Source of the DNA: Rhodoferax sp.
Lineage (GTDB): Bacteria; Pseudomonadota; Gammaproteobacteria; Burkholderiales; Burkholderiaceae_C
Direction: 5' to 3'
Assembly: GCA_025358555.1 (NCBI GenBank)
Contig: JANYJD010000363.1
Location: 1 to 55,960 of the forward strand
DNA length: 55,960 nt
Of the stretch, positions 52,055-55,960 are shown in pieces (within the stretch, counting starts at the first letter, position 1; each line of letters opens with the position of its first letter). Both the position numbers and the translations under genes were made by a program. Below the pieces are notes generated by a model, which had not been told where the DNA came from, searched no databases, and saw nothing but the letters and a program-made list of their open reading frames with translations.

Positions 52055-53614
52055 ATGCCCATGACCGACCTGGTGTGCGACCTGAGCCTGGCCGACGTCA
52101 TTGCGGGATACGCGCTGCGCACGCCACACAAGACGGCACTGCATTTCGCGGGCGACGACATAAGCTACCGGCAGCTCTGGCAACGCATTGAAGCCGCCAC
52201 GGCCACGTTGGTGGGGCAGGGCGTTAAAGCCGGTCACCGCGTGGCCTGGCTGGGTTTGAACGATCCTGCGCAGCTCGTTCTGCTGTTTGCGCTGGCCCGT
52301 CTGGGCGCGATTTTGCTGCCGCTCAATTTCCGCTTGGCCGAGGCCGAGCTGGAGGCGATTCTGGCGCACGCAGGCGTGTCCCTGATCGTGGCCGATGCGC
52401 ACCACGCGACGGTTGCAGATGCGCTGCCTGCCGCCCACGCCAGCACAACCCATTGCAAAGTCGTTGACGCAGCATTGTTCCAGGCCAATGCTGGCACCTT
52501 TGCCCCCACTCACGACAGCCCCCGGCTAGCGGGCGCCAGCGCTTCCCCAGTGCTGCTCGTCTACACCTCCGGAACCACCGGCAAACCCAAAGGCGCATTG
52601 CACACGCAGGCCGGGCTGATCGCCAATTGCGCCATCTCGGGCGATGCGCACGCATTCACCGGCGATGACCATGTACTCACCGTGCTGCCCCTGTTCCATG
52701 TAGGTGGCCTGTGCATCCAGACTCTGCCCGCCCTGTTTGCGGGCGCGGCCGTCACGCTGCATGCCCGATTTGATGCAGGCGCGTGGCTGGCCGACGTGCA
52801 GGCGCGCCGCCCCAGCATGTCGCTGGTGGTGCCCGCCACCCTGCGCGCGGTGATTGATCACCCCAATTTTGCGGACACCGACCTGTCGTCGCTCAGGCTG
52901 CTGAATGCCGGCTCATCCAGCATTGCGGCGTCGCAGATTGCGGTCTTCCATGGGCGCGGTGTCCCGGTGTGCCAGGTCTATGGCGCGACGGAAACCGGCC
53001 CGGTGTCAATCTACCTCAAGCGTGAAGACGCGATGCAGCGTGCGGGAAGTGCAGGCAGGGCGGGGTTGAACGTCCATGTGAGGCTGGTGGATGCGAATGC
53101 AGAGGCGGCGGTGCCAGGCTCGACGGGCCAGAACGTAGCCCCTGGCATGGTCGGCGAGCTCTGGATACGTGCCCCCAATGTCATGTGCCATTACTGGAAT
53201 GACCCGGCGAACCCGGCCTTCCAGGACGGCTGGTTCCGCACGGGTGATCTGGCGCGTCGCGACGAAGACGGCTTCTACTGGGTGGTGGGCCGGTCCAAAG
53301 ACATGATCATCTCGGGCGGCGAGAACATCTACCCGGCAGAGATTGAAAACGTGCTGGCCGATTGCCCGCTGATTCTGGAAGCAGCGGTGATCGGGCAGCC
53401 GGATGACAAGTGGGGTGAGGTGGCGGTGGCCGTGGTGGTGAAAAAGCCCGGCGCAGCGCTGGATGCTGCCGCAGTGCGGAAGCTGTTCGACGGCAAGCTC
53501 GCCCGCTTCAAACATCCCCGGCGCGTGCTGTTCGTGAATTCGCTGCCCAAGACCGCTTTGGGGAAAGTGCAGAAGTCACAACTGGCTGCGCTGGCCCAAT
53601 CGACGCCGCATTGA
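52055..53614 (+). CDS. AMP-dependent acyl-CoA synthetase/ligase
   Basis: A 519-residue ANL-superfamily enzyme. ATP/AMP motifs: LLVYTSGTTGKPKGALHTQA, VYGATETGPVSIYL, GELWIRAPNVMCHYWND, WFRTGDLARRDEDGFYWVVG and SKDMIISGGENIYPAEIENV; catalytic Lys in LPKTALGKVQKSQLAAL. It activates an organic acid to its CoA thioester. It starts 5 bp after the preceding gene (ATG 52055; ATG 52061 also possible) and is the last gene of the rightward catabolic operon. The acid is unknown. Confidence 0.9.
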   Translation: MPMTDLVCDLSLADVIAGYALRTPHKTALHFAGDDISYRQLWQRIEAATATLVGQGVKAGHRVAWLGLNDPAQLVLLFALARLGAILLPLNFRLAEAELEAILAHAGVSLIVADAHHATVADALPAAHASTTHCKVVDAALFQANAGTFAPTHDSPRLAGASASPVLLVYTSGTTGKPKGALHTQAGLIANCAISGDAHAFTGDDHVLTVLPLFHVGGLCIQTLPALFAGAAVTLHARFDAGAWLADVQARRPSMSLVVPATLRAVIDHPNFADTDLSSLRLLNAGSSSIAASQIAVFHGRGVPVCQVYGATETGPVSIYLKREDAMQRAGSAGRAGLNVHVRLVDANAEAAVPGSTGQNVAPGMVGELWIRAPNVMCHYWNDPANPAFQDGWFRTGDLARRDEDGFYWVVGRSKDMIISGGENIYPAEIENVLADCPLILEAAVIGQPDDKWGEVAVAVVVKKPGAALDAAAVRKLFDGKLARFKHPRRVLFVNSLPKTALGKVQKSQLAALAQSTPH

Positions 53615-53757
53615 GGGCCGCTGGCCGGGTGCCAGCGGGTGCTTGGTCAGTGTTAACCCGCAACGCCGCCAGCTGGGCTTGGACTTAACATGCGTGCTCC
53701 GGCAAAGACGTGTCGGGCAAACATTCGTTTTCAACATTCATTTTTTGGGAGATATCC

Positions 53758-54930
53758 ATGAGAAATTTCAAATTTGTGCTTACCAGCCTTGCAGTGGCCG
53801 CGTTGGTGGCAGCCTGCGGCGGCGGTGACGATCCCAAGCTGTCGTTCTCGTCGGTGGTGTCTTTTGGCGACAGCATCAGTGACGCCGGCACCTACCGCGT
53901 AGGAACCATCGCGCAACTGGGTGGCGGCAAGTTCACCGTCAACAGCGCTGCCGACAAAAACGACAAGGTCTGGACCGAGGCTTTGGCAGTCTCTCTGGGC
54001 GCACCGGCGCAGTGCCCCGCGCAGACCGGTCTGCTGCCCAACAATGGCGTGACGGGTGCTGCTGTGGTCAACTTTGCGGCGTGCAACAACTACGCACAGG
54101 GCAGCAGCCGCGTCACGTTCAATGGGTCAGGCCCGAATGGGGTTGCGCTGCAGAAAGCGCCTTACAACCAGGTCAACCTGGGCTTGATTGCTGATTCCAT
54201 CCTAAACCAGGTCAACCGTCACATCACCAAAGTCGGCACGTTTGCCGGCAGCGAACTGGTCACGGTCAATGGCGGCGGCAATGACTTCTTCATGCAGCTT
54301 GGCGCCGTGGGTGTTGCTGCGGGCGGCGGTGCGGCAGCAGCCGGTGCTGGCACCATTGCCGGCTGGTCGGCAGCCACCATCGCGACCGTGCAGGGCGGTG
54401 GTGCTGCGGCAGCCAACGCGGCAGCGGCGGCGGCAGTGGCCGGCATGGGGCAAGCCGGGGCGGAACTGGCCAGCTACGTCAAGGCGTTGATTGTCGGCAA
54501 AGGCGCCAAGTACGTTGTGGTGCGCAATCTGGTCGACCTCAACAATACGCCTTTGGGTGCGACGTTTGACGCGGGAACCAAGCAGCTGTCGACAGCGATG
54601 GTGACAGCCTTCAATACCCAGCTAGCGCAGGGTTTGGCGGGTGTGGCTGGCATCTACCTGTTTGACGACTTTGCACGAGGCCAGGCAATTGCGGCCAACC
54701 CGGCCGGCGCGGGTTACACGAATGTTGCACGTCCCATTTGCGGACCGGATGCCTTCAGCGCGCCTGGCGATACAGTCGGCAGTTCAATTATTTGCACTGC
54801 CAGGACGCTGATTGCCGGCGACACCAGCAAGTACGCGTTTGCAGACAGCGTGCACCCCACGCCGTATGCCCATCAATTGACCGCTGATTTCACCATCGAG
54901 CTGTTGCGCAAGGCGGGTCTGCGGCTGTAA
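53758..54930 (+). CDS. SGNH/GDSL-family hydrolase, lipoprotein
   Basis: A 390-residue exported protein. The signal peptide ends LVAAC with the lipid-modified Cys near residue 20, then GGGDD. SGNH blocks: VVSFGDSISDAGTYRVG (Ser), a middle ELVTVNGGGNDFFMQLG (Gly/Asn), and SVHPTPYAHQLTADF (Asp/His region). A long Ala/Gly-rich insert (AAGGGAAAAGAGTIAGWSAA onward) follows the NGGGND block. Such esterases act on lipids or esters outside the cell. ATG 53758 has GGGAGA upstream. A strong terminator follows. Confidence 0.87.
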   Translation: MRNFKFVLTSLAVAALVAACGGGDDPKLSFSSVVSFGDSISDAGTYRVGTIAQLGGGKFTVNSAADKNDKVWTEALAVSLGAPAQCPAQTGLLPNNGVTGAAVVNFAACNNYAQGSSRVTFNGSGPNGVALQKAPYNQVNLGLIADSILNQVNRHITKVGTFAGSELVTVNGGGNDFFMQLGAVGVAAGGGAAAAGAGTIAGWSAATIATVQGGGAAAANAAAAAAVAGMGQAGAELASYVKALIVGKGAKYVVVRNLVDLNNTPLGATFDAGTKQLSTAMVTAFNTQLAQGLAGVAGIYLFDDFARGQAIAANPAGAGYTNVARPICGPDAFSAPGDTVGSSIICTARTLIAGDTSKYAFADSVHPTPYAHQLTADFTIELLRKAGLRL

Positions 54931-54967
54931 CCCAAGCCAGCTGACCACGAGGTCAGTCAGCTTGCAG

Positions 54968-54998
54968 GCCTGCGCCAGGGATGGCGCAGGCTTTTTTT
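54968..54998 (+). terminator. Intrinsic terminator after the GDSL gene
   Basis: GCCTGCGCC (54968-54976), a 6-base loop and GGCGCAGGC (54983-54991) form a perfect 9-bp stem, followed at once by seven T (54992-54998). It is the clearest rho-independent terminator in the window and sits 38 bp after the stop codon. Confidence 0.93.
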
Positions 54999-55021
54999 AC
55001 TTTTGGCAGAGCTTGAATGCT

Positions 55022-55960
55022 TCAATAAACCGGCTGGTGGCGCGCAATGGCATCCTTCACGTCGGCCGTCAGCGCAAACCCGTCGCCAAACTTGCTTGCC
55101 AACTCGTTTGCGCGCTTCACAAACGCGTCAATGCCCATGCCGTAGATGAACTGCATGGCGCCGCCGGTCCAGGCCGGAAAGCCGATGCCAAAGATGCTGC
55201 CAATGTTGGCATCATGCACGGTCGTCAATACGTTTTCGCTCAAACAGCGCGCGGTTTCAACGGCCTGGCGGTACAGCAAGCGGTCTTTCAGGTCGGTGAT
55301 GCTCCATGCTGCATCTGACTTTTCAAACAGCGGCTGCAGTTGCGGCCACAGAGATTTTTTCGCACCCTTTTTTGCATCGTCCTTGCTGGGGTAGTCGTAA
55401 AAACCGCCGCCGCCTGCGCGGCCTGGGCGCTTGAGCTCCTTCACCATTTTCTCGATCAGCAACTGGCCTGGCGTCGCCTTGTAGGGCTTGCCTTCGGCTT
55501 CAAAGTCTTTGCGCGTCTGGTCCATCACGTGCACGCTCAAGTTAAGCGATGTCTCGTCAATCACCGCCAGCGGCCCCACCGGCATGCCGCACTGGACGCC
55601 CGCGTTTTCAATGGCTGCGGCGGGAATGCCCTCGCTCAGCATGGCCGTGCCCTCCATCACAAACGTGCCGAACACGCGGCTGGTGAAAAAGCCGTGCGAG
55701 TCGTTCACCACAATCGGGATTTTGCCAATCGCCTGCACGTAGTCAAAAGCGCGGGCCACGGTCTCGTCATCCGTCTGTTTGCCACGGATGATCTCAACCA
55801 GCTTCATCTTGTCCACCGGGCTGAAGAAGTGGATGCCAATGAATTTCTCGGGCTTGGCCGATGCTTTGGCCAGCCCGCTGATAGGCAGGGTGGACGTGTT
55901 GGATGCGAAGAAGCCGCCCTTGGCCAGCATCGGCTCGGCTTCTTGCGTCACCCGGGCCTT
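55022..55960 (-). CDS. 3-hydroxyacyl-CoA dehydrogenase/FadB-like multifunctional protein, C-terminal part, partial
   Basis: The gene runs off the right edge; 312 residues are visible. FASNTSTLPISGLAKASAKP, PEKFIGIHFFSPVDKMKLVE and IVVNDSHGFFTSRVFGTFVM belong to the NAD-dependent 3-hydroxyacyl-CoA dehydrogenase domain; the C-terminal region has CGMPVGPLAVIDETSLNL, RAGGGGFYDYPSKDD and FGIGFPAWTGGAMQFIYGMG, as in FadB/FadJ alpha subunits. An N-terminal enoyl-CoA hydratase domain is expected outside the window. It acts in fatty-acid beta-oxidation and may serve the neighbouring CoA pathway, but it is convergent with, and separated by the terminator from, the GDSL gene. Confidence 0.9.
   Translation of the reverse strand, partial: KARVTQEAEPMLAKGGFFASNTSTLPISGLAKASAKPEKFIGIHFFSPVDKMKLVEIIRGKQTDDETVARAFDYVQAIGKIPIVVNDSHGFFTSRVFGTFVMEGTAMLSEGIPAAAIENAGVQCGMPVGPLAVIDETSLNLSVHVMDQTRKDFEAEGKPYKATPGQLLIEKMVKELKRPGRAGGGGFYDYPSKDDAKKGAKKSLWPQLQPLFEKSDAAWSITDLKDRLLYRQAVETARCLSENVLTTVHDANIGSIFGIGFPAWTGGAMQFIYGMGIDAFVKRANELASKFGDGFALTADVKDAIARHQPVY

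Overview
The window reads as a chromosomal segment of a betaproteobacterium of the order Burkholderiales, most like the family Comamonadaceae (Polaromonas/Rhodoferax/Variovorax type). I base this on gene order (ndk-rlmN-pilW-rodZ-ispG-hisS-yfgM-bamB-der-hfq-hflX-hflK-hflC-DUF2065-hisZ-purA), on protein style (Gly/Arg-rich RluB tail, Bug-type solute-binding protein, paired short ChrA proteins), on high G+C, and on short dispersed repeats of a kind I associate with this family. No rRNA, tRNA, CRISPR array or intact insertion sequence was seen.

Layout. 1-2690: 3' end of odhB, then a 1.2-kb accessory island (BrnT-type toxin and antitoxin, a decayed second copy of the odhB 3' end, a small membrane protein, a DUF2283 protein), then odhL; the island splits the 2-oxoglutarate dehydrogenase operon. 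2846-12180: zapE, a secreted coiled-coil protein, a PP2C phosphatase, a YdcH-like protein, a DinG-type helicase, bamD, rluD, scpB, rluB. 12316-28509: the long conserved housekeeping run from ndk to purA (nucleotide metabolism, rRNA methylation, pilus and cell-shape proteins, isoprenoid synthesis, outer-membrane assembly, ribosome GTPases, Hfq, the HflKC membrane-protease regulator, histidine and purine synthesis). 28620-33328: phosphoribosyltransferase, metC, a small Lys-rich protein, mnmH, a TesA-like esterase and an orphan YbbA-like ABC ATPase.

33370-38532 is a TetR-centred accessory cluster: leftward a methanethiol methyltransferase (mddA-like) coupled to a frameshifted flavin monooxygenase; rightward the TetR regulator and an alpha/beta-hydrolase fused to a GT-B glycosyltransferase. 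38759-44501 holds a CHRD/PEP-CTERM protein, rlmB, a lipoprotein, a HepT/MntA-type pair, a two-gene chromate transporter and gnd. 44519-53614 is a divergent catabolic cluster around a MarR-GNAT fusion: leftward a broken EamA transporter, a Bug protein and an acyl-CoA dehydrogenase; rightward a flavin reductase, a NicX-like dioxygenase, an alpha/beta hydrolase, an acyl-CoA dehydrogenase-like flavoprotein and an acyl-CoA synthetase. A GDSL lipoprotein and the end of a FadB-like protein close the window.

The most striking signal is a dispersed ~50-bp repeat with about ten copies in 56 kb. Several copies lie inside genes and are read as protein. The copies on the gene's own strand (rluB, chrA, the nicX-like gene, probably hisZ) are all read in the same phase and give a related peptide; the two copies on the opposite strand (a lipoprotein signal peptide and the MnmH C-terminus) share another phase. 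Three further copies end just before start codons, and one sits at the junction of a large internal deletion in the eamA remnant.
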